Assembly: GCF_002943565.1 (NCBI RefSeq)
Contig: NZ_PJCH01000011.1
Span: forward strand, 62,001-126,000
From: Hyphococcus luteus
GTDB lineage: Bacteria > Pseudomonadota > Alphaproteobacteria > Caulobacterales > Parvularculaceae
DNA: 64,000 nt
Direction: 5' to 3'
In this document: positions 37,701 through 44,425 of the stretch, in pieces
Numbering within the stretch: position 1 is the first letter of the stretch
How the letters are laid out: every line of letters begins with the position of its first letter
Notes under the pieces: generated by a model
What the model saw: the letters and a program-made list of their open reading frames with translations, nothing else
Databases searched by the model: none
Told to the model about the DNA's origin: nothing
Program-made: the position numbers and the translations under genes

Positions 37701-38243
37701 GCGGTCGGCGTGACGCTGCACCTCGACATAAAGCCTTGACGGAAATAACGCCGCCAGCCGCTTCAAGGCGGCGCGGGCCTCTTCTTTGCGGTCTTCGCGC
37801 AGGAGCCGGTCGACGGGCCCGTCATAGCCGCCGGTGAGACAAATGATGTCGCCGCTATGGCCGTCGAGCCAGTCGAGCCCGGCGCAGGCCTCCTCCTCCG
37901 AGCGGGATTCGAGAAAGGCGCGGCTGGTGATTTTGAGAAGATTTTTATAGCCCGCCTCAGACTGGGCGAGAAGCACGAGACCGGGAGAGCGCCCGCCGCG
38001 CGCCTGCTGGAGGCCGAAATCGCCCGGATCGAACGCCTGCTGAAGGCCGGTGATCGGCTGGATCCCGGCCCCGGCGAGGGTGGTCGAGGCCTCAAGCGCG
38101 CCGAAGAGATTATTGGTGTCGGTGACGGCGATGGCGGGCATCTCCGACTTGAGGCAGAGATCCTTCGCCCGATTGATGGTGATCGCGCCTTCCGCGAGAG
38201 AATAGGCCGAATGCAGATGGAGATGAACGAACTGTCCGGTCAC
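34797..38243 (-). CDS. dnaE: DNA polymerase III alpha subunit
   Basis: The 1148-residue protein starts at a GTG. It begins with a PHP domain (HLHLHSAYSLAEG), continues with the polymerase core (RGSGAGSLVAWAL, the catalytic MPDFDIDFCQDRRDE, and THAAGVV), then helix-hairpin-helix, and ends with an OB-fold region (VALQMAGAI, SGDYEITVFSE). This is the DnaE1 layout of the replicative polymerase. It is read toward galU, their stops separated by 16 nt. The upstream side borders the accessory patch with the transposase. Nothing in the frame looks damaged. Confidence 0.97.
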   Translation of the reverse strand: MTGQFVHLHLHSAYSLAEGAITINRAKDLCLKSEMPAIAVTDTNNLFGALEASTTLAGAGIQPITGLQQAFDPGDFGLQQARGGRSPGLVLLAQSEAGYKNLLKITSRAFLESRSEEEACAGLDWLDGHSGDIICLTGGYDGPVDRLLREDRKEEARAALKRLAALFPSRLYVEVQRHADRDAESVEPALIDLAYELDLPLVATNEPFFPAPDDYEAHDALLCIAEGAYVHQDDRRKVTADHYFKTAEEMAALFEDLPEAIENTMEVAQRCAFRPRFHDPILPRFAGEGEEAEAAEARELERQAREGLKMRLKSWEPTGPESDYWDRLKRELDIINRMGFPGYFLIVADFIKWAKREGVPVGPGRGSGAGSLVAWALTITDLDPLRFGLLFERFLNPERVSMPDFDIDFCQDRRDEVIRYVQEKYGRERVAQIITFGKLQARAVLRDVGRVLNMPFGQVDRICKLVPNNPANPVTLAEALETEPRLKEQRDEDEGVAALIEKALKLEGLYRHASTHAAGVVIGDRPLDELVPLYLDPRSDMPATQFNMKWVEPAGLVKFDFLGLKTLTVIARAVHYASERGITIDMEEVPLDDKPTFEMLGEGAATGVFQLESTGMRSTLRAMKPDTLEDIIALVSLYRPGPMENIPTYIERKQGDQEPDYLHPMLEEVLKETYGVIIYQEQVMQIAQILSGYSLGEADLLRRAMGKKKKEEMDLQRKRFVDGAKEKGVDAAKASSIFDLVQKFAGYGFNKSHAAAYAYIAYQTAWLKANYPAEFLAASMSLDRANTDKLAIFLKEARRTGVDVLAPHINHSKADFSVKDGAIVYALSAVKNVGENAMAVIAAEREKNGPFKDLIDFAERVDLKLIGKRSLENLARAGAFDGLGASRAQSFAAAELLIRTSAAWQEEQNSDQGGLFALDSAPSLDKPKLPVVEDWTPQIRLDEERAAVGFYFSGHPLDDYEKELKRLNVVSHAEAIPRAKLGRVALQMAGAIRAVRMRRSKSGKPFAWVELSDQSGDYEITVFSEVLNASRDLMEAGTMVLVGVTAEDRDGDMRLTCETMRGLDEAAAAAVSQLRVSVTSAGALEGLKRRLASVRPAGPRESGSVVVLMRLPESGREVEIALPDPAACTPAMRGALKSIDGVADVELI

Positions 38244-38289
38244 GGCGAACGCCCCCTGATCCCGAAATTGCGATTGACGGGAACGCGGC

Positions 38290-38385
38290 TCACGTTCCGA
38301 GCAGCGCGCCCCAGAACTGCGCCGCGCCGATGACCATGATGAGTACGCCGAGTCCGACGATGTCGCGCAAGCTTTCGTTTTCCAT
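38290..38385 (-). CDS. 31-residue single-helix membrane protein
   Basis: A short ORF between dnaE and the transposase gene encodes MENESLRDIVG followed by a hydrophobic helix (LGVLIMVIGAAQFWGALLG) and one last Thr before TGA. AGGAG lies 7 nt before the ATG, which is a strong ribosome binding site. It reads on the same strand as dnaE, ending 46 nt before its start, so it could be cotranscribed. I do not recognise it. Small single-pass proteins often regulate larger membrane complexes, but nothing here says which. Confidence 0.5.
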   Translation of the reverse strand: MENESLRDIVGLGVLIMVIGAAQFWGALLGT

Positions 38386-38467
38386 AAGACGCTCCTGCTC
38401 TCTCAAGTTCGTCTTTTGTTCTATATTCCCTTTTTGTTCTCGTGTCACGTAAAAGGCGATATAGTAC

Positions 38468-38495
38468 TTGACGTACCCAAAATAAGTGTTACATT
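38468..38495 (+). promoter_or_regulatory. sigma-70-like promoter of the transposase gene
   Basis: TTGACG at 38468-38473 and TACATT at 38490-38495 are spaced 16 nt, a fair match to a housekeeping promoter. They lie 25 nt before the transposase ATG in an AT-rich leader. The match is by eye and unproven. Confidence 0.45.
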
Positions 38496-38497
38496 AG

Positions 38498-38516
38498 GCT
38501 TATCAAAAGGATAAGC
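38498..38516 (+). promoter_or_regulatory. hairpin covering the transposase ribosome binding site
   Basis: GCTTATC at 38498-38504 and GATAAGC at 38510-38516 form a perfect 7 bp stem with a 5 nt loop. The AAAGGA ribosome binding site lies across the loop and right arm, 4 nt before the ATG at 38520. The hairpin could hold transposase translation low, as in other insertion sequences; this is inference. Confidence 0.5.
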
Positions 38517-38519
38517 ACC

Positions 38520-39488
38520 ATGTCGGCACTTTCAGCAAAACATTTCCACGACGAAAAAGCAGCTTACAGCTACGTCGAGAGCAGATTATGGCCCAACGGG
38601 CCGGTTTGCCCTCACTGTGGCGGCGTCGAACGTATTGGCGCGCTGAAAGGCAAGTCCACCCGGATTGGCGTCTACAAGTGCTACCAGTGCCGCAAGCCCT
38701 TCACTGTTAAAGTCGGGACCGTCTTTGAATCGAGCCATATACCGCTTCGCGTCTGGCTTCAGGCGATCTTCCTGATGGCCGGGTCCAAGAAGGGCATCAG
38801 CTCAAACCAGCTTTCCCGCGCCCTCTCCGTGACCGTCAAAACCGCTTGGTTCATGTCTCACCGCATCAGAGAAGCTATGCGCGAGGGCGATCTCGCCCCG
38901 TTCGGCTCCACCGGCGGCGCCGTCGAGGTGGACGAGACCTTCATCGGCAAGGACAAGCAAAACCCCTACGTCAAGCAGGGACGCGGCTATCAGCATAAGA
39001 ACAAGGTTCTTTCGCTCGTGGACCGCGAGACCGGCAAGGCCCGCTCCTATGTCGTGGATGACCTCAAGGCCTCCACCGTCGCCCCGATCCTCTCGGAGAA
39101 CATCTCCCGCGAGGCGCGGCTGATGACCGATGAAGCCGCCTTCTACAAGGGTCTTGGCTGGAACTTCGCCGAGCATGGCGTCGTGAACCATTCCAAGGAC
39201 GAATATGTCAGCAAGGCCGACCATACCGTCCACACCAACACCATTGAGGGCTTCTTCTCGATCTTTAAGCGGGGCATGCGCGGCGTTTACCAGCATTGCG
39301 ACAAGCGCCACCTGCACCGCTATGTGGCTGAATTTGACTTCCGCTACTCCAACCGGATCGCCACCGGTTGCGACGACAAGGAACGCGCTGATAGAATACT
39401 CGACGGTGTGACCGGCAAGCGCCTGACCTATCAAACAACTCGTTGCGCAGGCCCGGCCTTCCACTGGAAAGAAGGACGCGCGTGGTAG
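38520..39488 (+). CDS. IS1595 family transposase (ISXO2-like DDE)
   Basis: The 322-residue protein has an N-terminal zinc ribbon (CPHCGGVERIG and YKCYQCRKPF, residues about 24-60) and then the DDE catalytic domain. The first acidic site is in VEVDETFIG and the second in LMTDEAAFYKGL. The third is in HTNTIEGFFSIFKRG, where the family uses an Asn/Glu arrangement. Length is normal and no frameshift is seen, so it may be active. The stop overlaps the start of the next small ORF. The family moves by DDE chemistry related to IS1016 and ISXO2. Confidence 0.92.
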   Translation: MSALSAKHFHDEKAAYSYVESRLWPNGPVCPHCGGVERIGALKGKSTRIGVYKCYQCRKPFTVKVGTVFESSHIPLRVWLQAIFLMAGSKKGISSNQLSRALSVTVKTAWFMSHRIREAMREGDLAPFGSTGGAVEVDETFIGKDKQNPYVKQGRGYQHKNKVLSLVDRETGKARSYVVDDLKASTVAPILSENISREARLMTDEAAFYKGLGWNFAEHGVVNHSKDEYVSKADHTVHTNTIEGFFSIFKRGMRGVYQHCDKRHLHRYVAEFDFRYSNRIATGCDDKERADRILDGVTGKRLTYQTTRCAGPAFHWKEGRAW

Positions 39489-39679
39489 AGAAGAAAAAGA
39501 AGACCAAAACCAAACTTACTCAGGTCACGGACAAGAACCAGTCGGAGCAATTCCGAAAGGTCGCGCGCGAATTAGAAGCCGATGGCGAACTAGACCTCAC
39601 AGAGGCTGAGGAGAAGTTTGAGAAGGCAATTGATAAGCTGACAAAGAAACGCGCTCAACCAAGCGATTCAGAGTCCTAG
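39482..39679 (+). CDS. small Lys-rich protein coupled to the transposase
   Basis: The 65-residue protein starts with a run of Lys (VEKKKKTKTKL), then a helix with FRKVARELEADGELDLTEAEEKF, here only summarised as an acidic/basic helical segment. I chose the GTG at 39482 because AAGGA precedes it; it overlaps the transposase stop by 7 nt, so translation is coupled. Similar small proteins follow related transposases in my memory. The function is unknown; regulation of the transposase is a guess. Its 3' end overlaps the opposing gene at 39668 by 12 nt. Confidence 0.65.
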   Translation: MVEKKKKTKTKLTQVTDKNQSEQFRKVARELEADGELDLTEAEEKFEKAIDKLTKKRAQPSDSES

Positions 39680-40078
39680 CTGCTTCTTTGCATACTCATA
39701 AGCCCAAGGCGGAGTGAAACTAGATGAAAATAACCCGCCCACAATACGCTCATAGACTTCCATACTTACGTCATTCTCAATCGCGTAATCGCCGCTCGTT
39801 ATCAGCTTCTCTATGGCAGAAACGTAGAACTTCCGCGTATATCCATACAGAATGATTGTCTTATGAACCACACGCGGATGATCGCCCGGCATCAAAACGC
39901 ATGACTCGTCGCCCCTTCCTTTGAACGAGCCCATGGGCACGGCAAGAACATCATTCTTTTCGCATGGCGGCGTGACACAAACAAATACATGAGGCGTTTC
40001 CGGCTTGTATATGCTGCCGGTGCCTGGAACGGTGAAAGCTACCCGCTCCTCAATGAGCATGCTGTGGGAGTCTGGCAA
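39668..40078 (-). CDS. candidate toxin of a Panacea-type toxin-antitoxin pair
   Basis: The 136-residue protein is not recognised with certainty. It has a compact beta-rich look: RVAFTVPGTGSIYKPET, HVFVCVTPP, then DVLAVPMGSFKG and GDHPRVVHKTIILYGY. The last pattern recalls PemK/MazF-like folds. It follows the Panacea-domain gene and its TTG start at 40078 lies inside that gene, with AGGAAA 5-6 nt upstream; an ATG at 40060 is the alternative. The C-terminus (WAYEYAKKQLGL) is helical. Position as second gene after a Panacea antitoxin makes it the toxin candidate, by inference. Confidence 0.55.
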   Translation of the reverse strand: MPDSHSMLIEERVAFTVPGTGSIYKPETPHVFVCVTPPCEKNDVLAVPMGSFKGRGDESCVLMPGDHPRVVHKTIILYGYTRKFYVSAIEKLITSGDYAIENDVSMEVYERIVGGLFSSSFTPPWAYEYAKKQLGL

Positions 40079-40625
40079 TTGCTTTCCTGAAGCTCTCTAT
40101 TTCATCAGAAAGCGATTGCGCATCGGCAGCGCCGACAGCAGTCAACATATCTTTGACCGTAATCGGAAGCCTTCCTTGCTCAAGTTCAGTATATTCAGGG
40201 CAGTTTTTGTGGGTATAGTTACGTATTTCGGACGCGGTTAAGTGTTTGAACTTGTTCCAAACCTCCTCCAAAACGGCAACATCAGCCTTGCTGAGATGAT
40301 CGGGGTCGATCTCGCCGGCGAGTTTTACAGTCCGGTCATCATCCTCGCTGACAGCAATCTGTTTCCACGCCGGGTGATCAATTTCTCCGTTGATCCCGTT
40401 CAAGGCTGAAGACGCTATGGGGCCGTGCGGAAGCGAATAGAACTCATCTAAGTTCATCAGCATTCCGTAGCGCTCTAGATAGAGCCTTTCAGCAAGATAG
40501 ATCAGCTTGATCAGCTTTAGCTTCTCAAGCCCTTCGGCTCCGGCCTTCTGACAGAAATATGCGGCGATCTGCGCCGCTTTCTCATTGTCGAAGCCTGCCG
40601 CGGGTTCTCGTTGCGCGTCCGCCAC
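40050..40625 (-). CDS. Panacea (DUF4065/SocA) domain antitoxin
   Basis: The predicted protein has 191 residues. The Panacea signature is clear: KLKLIKLIYLAERLYLERYG, then FYSLPHGPIASSALNGI and later VLEEVWNKFKHLTASEIRNYTH. Panacea proteins are antitoxins in many unrelated pairs and SocA adaptors in Caulobacter. I chose the GTG at 40625 because TGGAGG lies just before it and because three operator-like repeats (40638-40724) would otherwise be inside the coding region; an ATG at 40679 is the longer option. It precedes the toxin candidate and overlaps it. Confidence 0.8.
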   Translation of the reverse strand: MADAQREPAAGFDNEKAAQIAAYFCQKAGAEGLEKLKLIKLIYLAERLYLERYGMLMNLDEFYSLPHGPIASSALNGINGEIDHPAWKQIAVSEDDDRTVKLAGEIDPDHLSKADVAVLEEVWNKFKHLTASEIRNYTHKNCPEYTELEQGRLPITVKDMLTAVGAADAQSLSDEIESFRKAIARLPQHAH

Positions 40626-40637
40626 TTGGCCTCCAGT

Positions 40638-40724
40638 CCCCCAACTAGATATTTGTATCTCCCGAGCAGAGGCTACCATATCTAGGTATTGGGGAAAATT
40701 TCTCCCACTAGATCATATAGTTGG
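40638..40724. promoter_or_regulatory. operator-like inverted repeats before the Panacea pair
   Basis: Three copies of a motif near CCCAACTAGATAT occur: CCCCCAACTAGATAT at 40638-40652, its reverse form ATATCTAGGTATTGGGG at 40678-40694, and CTCCCACTAGATCATAT at 40702-40718. A partial reverse copy ATATAGTTGG ends at 40724. They lie just upstream of the preferred antitoxin start. Autoregulation by the antitoxin or the complex is common in such pairs and would fit. Confidence 0.5.
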
Positions 40725-40792
40725 AATCACAGAGTTCGCAATATCCGAACTTTCCCGATTCGATGGGTACGCAAAGTAAAATATTGCCACGT

Positions 40793-40821
40793 AAAAACCG
40801 GCGGGAAAATTCTCCCGCCGG
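40793..40821 (-). terminator. intrinsic terminator of the CatB-type gene
   Basis: CCGGCGGGA at 40798-40806 pairs with TCCCGCCGG at 40813-40821 (9 bp stem, 6 nt loop). On the minus strand the stem is followed by TTTTT. It lies 27 nt after the stop of the acetyltransferase gene at 40849. Confidence 0.75.
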
Positions 40822-40848
40822 CTTACATTTTCCATTTATGCTGAATTT

Positions 40849-41511
40849 TCAGTTGCTTGCCTGTTCCAGGGCGGCGAGATCCGCGCCGCGAATGGCGGCG
40901 AGATTGGCCGTGACCTTCTCCGCCGGCCAGGCCCACCAGGCGATGTCGAGCAGCCGATCAACCGTCGCCTCGTCGAAGCGGCGCTTCACGGTCCGGGCGG
41001 GATTGCCGACGGCGATCCCATAAGCCGGGACGTCCGAGGCGACCACGGCGCGCGAGCCGATGATCGCCCCATCGCCGATTGTGACGCCGGGCAGGATCAT
41101 CGCCTCGGTCCCGATCCAGACATCGTTGCCGATGACAGTATGCCCACGCGAGCCGCTCGCCCAGTCATGGCCCGGGTCCTCCCAGCCCTTGCCGAAAATA
41201 GCGAAGGGATAGGTCGAAAACCCGTCGAGACGGTGATTGGCGCCGTTCATGATGAACTGGACGCCCGCCGCAATGGCGCAATAGCGCCCGATCACGAGAC
41301 GGTCGCCGAGATGTTCGAAATGATACCGGACGCAACGCTCGAGGAAGCGCTCCGGCCCGGCGACGGGGTCGTCGTAATAGGTGTACTCGCCGATCTCGAC
41401 ATTGGGGCGGTCGATCAGCGGCTTTAAAAATCCCACTTGCGGGAAGCCGTCCATGGGATGGGGATGATTGGGATCAGGCCCGCATTGCGGGCTTTCAGGA
41501 ATAGCAGACAT
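40849..41511 (-). CDS. CatB/Vat-type hexapeptide-repeat O-acetyltransferase
   Basis: The predicted protein has 220 residues. After [12 protein letters not shown] come hexapeptide repeats of a left-handed beta helix, with [20 protein letters not shown] carrying the catalytic His, and later [19 protein letters not shown] and [12 protein letters not shown]. Family members acetylate chloramphenicol or streptogramins with acetyl-CoA, and many chromosomal copies have other unknown acceptors. I chose the ATG at 41511 with CGGAG upstream. The gene ends in a clear terminator. A resistance phenotype should not be assumed from sequence. Confidence 0.85.
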   Translation of the reverse strand: MSAIPESPQCGPDPNHPHPMDGFPQVGFLKPLIDRPNVEIGEYTYYDDPVAGPERFLERCVRYHFEHLGDRLVIGRYCAIAAGVQFIMNGANHRLDGFSTYPFAIFGKGWEDPGHDWASGSRGHTVIGNDVWIGTEAMILPGVTIGDGAIIGSRAVVASDVPAYGIAVGNPARTVKRRFDEATVDRLLDIAWWAWPAEKVTANLAAIRGADLAALEQASN

Positions 41512-41666
41512 AAGAACTCCGGTCGGAAAGAGGGATCGCGGCGCCTCCAAGGGCGCTGGGCTCAGCGGTTCCGGCCTAGTTGTTCATTGTCCGAAGTTCC
41601 TTCTTTCTCGTTCGGGGGCATGGCTATAGCCCCGTGCAGACAAAGAGGCAAGCGCGCCGGCAACGT

Positions 41667-42284
41667 TCAGTTCAGGGCGTCATAGCTGATCGGCAGCAGC
41701 GGCCCGCCGAATTCCGCCTTGCTCGCCTCATATTCCTCCGCCGTCAGACGGCGGATTTCGCACAAGCACCAGATTTCACCGGATGAGCTGATATGCGGCG
41801 TATCCATGCCGCGAAAATAGACAACGCCTTCGGGCGTGCTGATCCGGTTGAGGGAGATCGTCATGGCGAGATCGCCGGAGAAAATGCCGGCGCGCTCCCA
41901 TTGCGACATGAGCGCGTCCGCCTCGTCGCCAAAACGGCCATAGAGGCTGGCGCCGCAGCTCAGCTCGCTCACCCCGACTTCGCGCGCGAGACTGGCGCTC
42001 GTCTCCACGAAGAGAGCGCCTTCCTTCATCAGGGACGCCGGCCAGGCGGCGTATTGCACCCGCAGCTTCAACATGCGGTCCTGTTTGCTGTCGAGCGCGC
42101 GCTGAAGAATATCACGGATTGTCCGGCGATGACGCAAGGACGGCGCATCCAGATTACGCTCCCAGCGTGAGATTGACGCCTGATTGACATTGAGCAATTC
42201 GGCAAGGTCGCGTTGCGACATGCCCTGTCGCGCACGTAGCGCGCGCAAGGTGCGCGACCAGTAGGAAACATCAATGCGAGTCAT
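41667..42284 (-). CDS. XRE-family helix-turn-helix regulator
   Basis: The 205-residue protein starts with an HTH domain: LRALRARQGMSQRDLAELL, then VNQASISRWERN at about residues 32-43. The C-terminal 130 residues form an unidentified domain with VGVSELSCGASLYGRFG and GEIWCLCEIRRL, perhaps a ligand-sensing module. It diverges from the TonB receptor gene and shares its intergenic region, where Pho-box-like repeats lie. It may regulate itself or the neighbour, but no operator for it was identified. Confidence 0.75.
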   Translation of the reverse strand: MTRIDVSYWSRTLRALRARQGMSQRDLAELLNVNQASISRWERNLDAPSLRHRRTIRDILQRALDSKQDRMLKLRVQYAAWPASLMKEGALFVETSASLAREVGVSELSCGASLYGRFGDEADALMSQWERAGIFSGDLAMTISLNRISTPEGVVYFRGMDTPHISSSGEIWCLCEIRRLTAEEYEASKAEFGGPLLPISYDALN

Positions 42285-42368
42285 CGGCGCCCCTCGTCAT
42301 CAGGCCCCTTCTCTCCCCTAGCAAGCGCGCAAGACAAATTTGTGACGGCGATGCGTTTTGATGCGCAA

Positions 42369-42424
42369 CTATCATCAGCCCTTCATAAAACTGTAAAAGA
42401 TGCGTCGCGCTGCGCCCCTATAGG
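42369..42424 (+). promoter_or_regulatory. candidate Pho box and -10 element
   Basis: Four 7-bp units occur at exact 11 bp steps: CTATCAT (42369), CCTTCAT (42380), CTGTAAA (42391) and GCGTCGC (42402). Against the PhoB consensus CTGTCAT they match at 6, 5, 5 and 3 positions. The linker after the second unit is AAAA, as in classic boxes. TATAGG at 42419-42424 lies 10 bp after the last unit, where PhoB-dependent promoters have their -10. The genes downstream include a glycerophosphodiesterase, a familiar Pho-regulon member. The site is predicted by eye only. Confidence 0.6.
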
Positions 42425-42459
42425 ACCGGCTGACTTAGTTCAGTAAGGATCGGTTAATC

Positions 42460-44412
42460 ATGGGGAACCCTCAATCCATTCGCAACGTTTTCGCCGGCGC
42501 AGTTTCGCTCGCCGCCCTGACGCAAGGGATCGCCGCCGCACAAGAGCCCGGCGCAACGGAAAAAGACGAAATCATCGTCAGCGCTTCGCGCTCCGCCCAG
42601 TCGATCGAGCAGCTCGGCGACGCGGTCAGCATCATTGATGCGGCCGCGATCGAACTGCAGCAACTGACGACTCTCGACGAAGCGCTGGAGCGCGCGCCGG
42701 GCGTCGCCATCACCCGCTCTGGCGGCGTCGGCCAGAACACCCAAGTGCGCATGCGCGGCTTCACCTCCAAGCATGTGCTGGTGATGATCGACGGCGTGAA
42801 GATCAACAACCCGTCGGAAGCCGACAACCAGTTCGGCATCGACCATTTGTTTCTCGACAATGTCGAACGCGTCGAAGTGCTGCGCGGCCCGCAATCGGGC
42901 GTTTACGGCGCCGACGCCGTCGCCGGCGTCATCAACGTCGTGACCAAGCGTCCGGAAGGCCCCTTGGAGCTGCGCGGTTCAGGCATGTACGGCTCCAACG
43001 ACACCTATGAAGTGAGCGCCGGCGCACAAGGCGGCAACGATCTCTTTGGCTTGTCGGGCCTCGTCTCCTATTACGACACCGAGGGCATTTCGCTGTCGAG
43101 CCGCGCGCCCGGCAATGTCGAGCGCGACGGTTATGACAATCTGACGGCGCAAATGCGCGGCGAATTGCGGCCAACGGAAAATCTCGAGCTCAGCGCCTGG
43201 GTGCGCTACACGGACGCCAGAAATGAAATCGACGCCGGCTATCTGGCGGTCGACAATCCGGAAGGCCTGCCAGGTTATCTCTTCCAGGACAGCGACGGCT
43301 ACAATGACAGCGAACAGATTTTCGCGGCGCTGAAAGGCGTCTGGAGCACTTTCGACGGCAAGCTTGAGCACACCGCGCAGGTCTCCCTCGTCGATCTCAA
43401 CGGCCTTTACGTCGCGCCCGGCTCGGAACAGGAAAGCGAAGGCCGCACCATCGAAGGGCTTTACTACGCCACGGCGCGCCCGGCCGAGTGGGCGACCTTT
43501 ATCGCCGGCGCGGAATATCGCGATGAACGCGCGACCTTCGAACAACCCGTCGGTTATGCTTATGCGCTGATTGACGACAGCATCTACAACGCCGCCGGTT
43601 TCGCTGAAGCCAATATCGAAGTCCTCGACGGCGTCTATCTCTCCGGCGCCGTGCGTTACGATTACAATGAGAAATTCGAGGGCGAGTTCACCTATCGCGT
43701 CACCGCAGCCTATAATTTGCCGGACGGCTTCGATCTGCCCGGCGTCGATACGAAACTGCGCTCGTCCTATGGCGTCGGCGCCGAAGCGCCGGGCCTGCGC
43801 CAGCTTCTCGGCTCCTCTGCGACCTATCAGGGCAATCCGGACCTGCAGCCTGAATCGAGCTGGATGGTCGATTTCGGGATCGATCAGCAGCTCGAAAACG
43901 GCCTCGCCGGATGGAGCGTCACCTATTATGTAGGCGAAGCCGATGACGGCATTTTCAACATCACCGATCCGGTAACCTTCATCTCTTCGCCGCAAAACGT
44001 GAAAAGCCCCGTCGACATGGAAGGACTTGAGCTCGACTTTCGCTTCTCGCCCGCTCCCTGGATCGAAGCGCGCGGCGCCTACACGCATATGACCGTCGGG
44101 CTTGAAGGCAGCGGCGTACAGCTTTTCGGGCGCCCGAAGAACGAAGGCAGCGCCGCGATCACCTTCCGCCCCCTGCCCGACATTTCGCTGACCGTGGACG
44201 GATATTGGCGCGACGCGTTCTTCAGCGATTATCCGAGCAGTTATGTCATGCCCGGATATTCCGTCTACAGTCTTTCCGCCGTCTGGGAGATCAACGACTA
44301 TCTGAAGCTGTCGGCGAACCTCCACAACATCGCCGACAAATTCTACGAAGAAAAACTCGGCGATTCGACCTATGGCCGCACCGCGCAGGTTCGGCTGACG
44401 GCGCGCTACTAG
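42460..44412 (+). CDS. TonB-dependent outer membrane receptor
   Basis: The 650-residue protein has a signal peptide (cleaved near QGIAAAQ), a TonB-box region (DEIIVSASRS), a plug domain (ALERAPGVAITRSGG, VEVLRGPQSGVYGADAVAG) and a C-terminal beta barrel ending with Tyr in LTARY. The plug resembles BtuB-like receptors, but no cobalamin riboswitch is seen upstream. Instead a Pho-box-like promoter precedes it and a glycerophosphodiesterase gene follows immediately (AGGAGG within the stop region). A phosphate-containing organic ligand is therefore suggested by inference. AAGGA precedes the ATG. Confidence 0.85.
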   Translation: MGNPQSIRNVFAGAVSLAALTQGIAAAQEPGATEKDEIIVSASRSAQSIEQLGDAVSIIDAAAIELQQLTTLDEALERAPGVAITRSGGVGQNTQVRMRGFTSKHVLVMIDGVKINNPSEADNQFGIDHLFLDNVERVEVLRGPQSGVYGADAVAGVINVVTKRPEGPLELRGSGMYGSNDTYEVSAGAQGGNDLFGLSGLVSYYDTEGISLSSRAPGNVERDGYDNLTAQMRGELRPTENLELSAWVRYTDARNEIDAGYLAVDNPEGLPGYLFQDSDGYNDSEQIFAALKGVWSTFDGKLEHTAQVSLVDLNGLYVAPGSEQESEGRTIEGLYYATARPAEWATFIAGAEYRDERATFEQPVGYAYALIDDSIYNAAGFAEANIEVLDGVYLSGAVRYDYNEKFEGEFTYRVTAAYNLPDGFDLPGVDTKLRSSYGVGAEAPGLRQLLGSSATYQGNPDLQPESSWMVDFGIDQQLENGLAGWSVTYYVGEADDGIFNITDPVTFISSPQNVKSPVDMEGLELDFRFSPAPWIEARGAYTHMTVGLEGSGVQLFGRPKNEGSAAITFRPLPDISLTVDGYWRDAFFSDYPSSYVMPGYSVYSLSAVWEINDYLKLSANLHNIADKFYEEKLGDSTYGRTAQVRLTARY

Positions 44413-44425
44413 GAGGGAAACGGCG

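Larger units (their letters stand above)
38468..39679 (+). mobile_element. IS1595-type insertion element, ends not defined
   Basis: The stretch holds a full-length IS1595-family transposase gene and a coupled small ORF, preceded by a promoter-like sequence. I could not find convincing terminal inverted repeats or a target duplication, so the limits given are only the genes and promoter. The element may be old or have degenerate ends. Confidence 0.45.

Noticed and set aside
38446-40796. Complete integrative element
   Set aside because: No integrase, tRNA target or clear terminal repeats were found; only a weak 9-base repeat supports borders.
40849-41511. Named antibiotic resistance gene catB
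   Set aside because: The fold matches the CatB/Vat family, but chromosomal members often have other substrates, so no resistance gene symbol is given.
42285-42459. Cobalamin riboswitch upstream of the BtuB-like receptor
   Set aside because: No B12-box-like conserved core was seen; the region instead holds Pho-box-like repeats.
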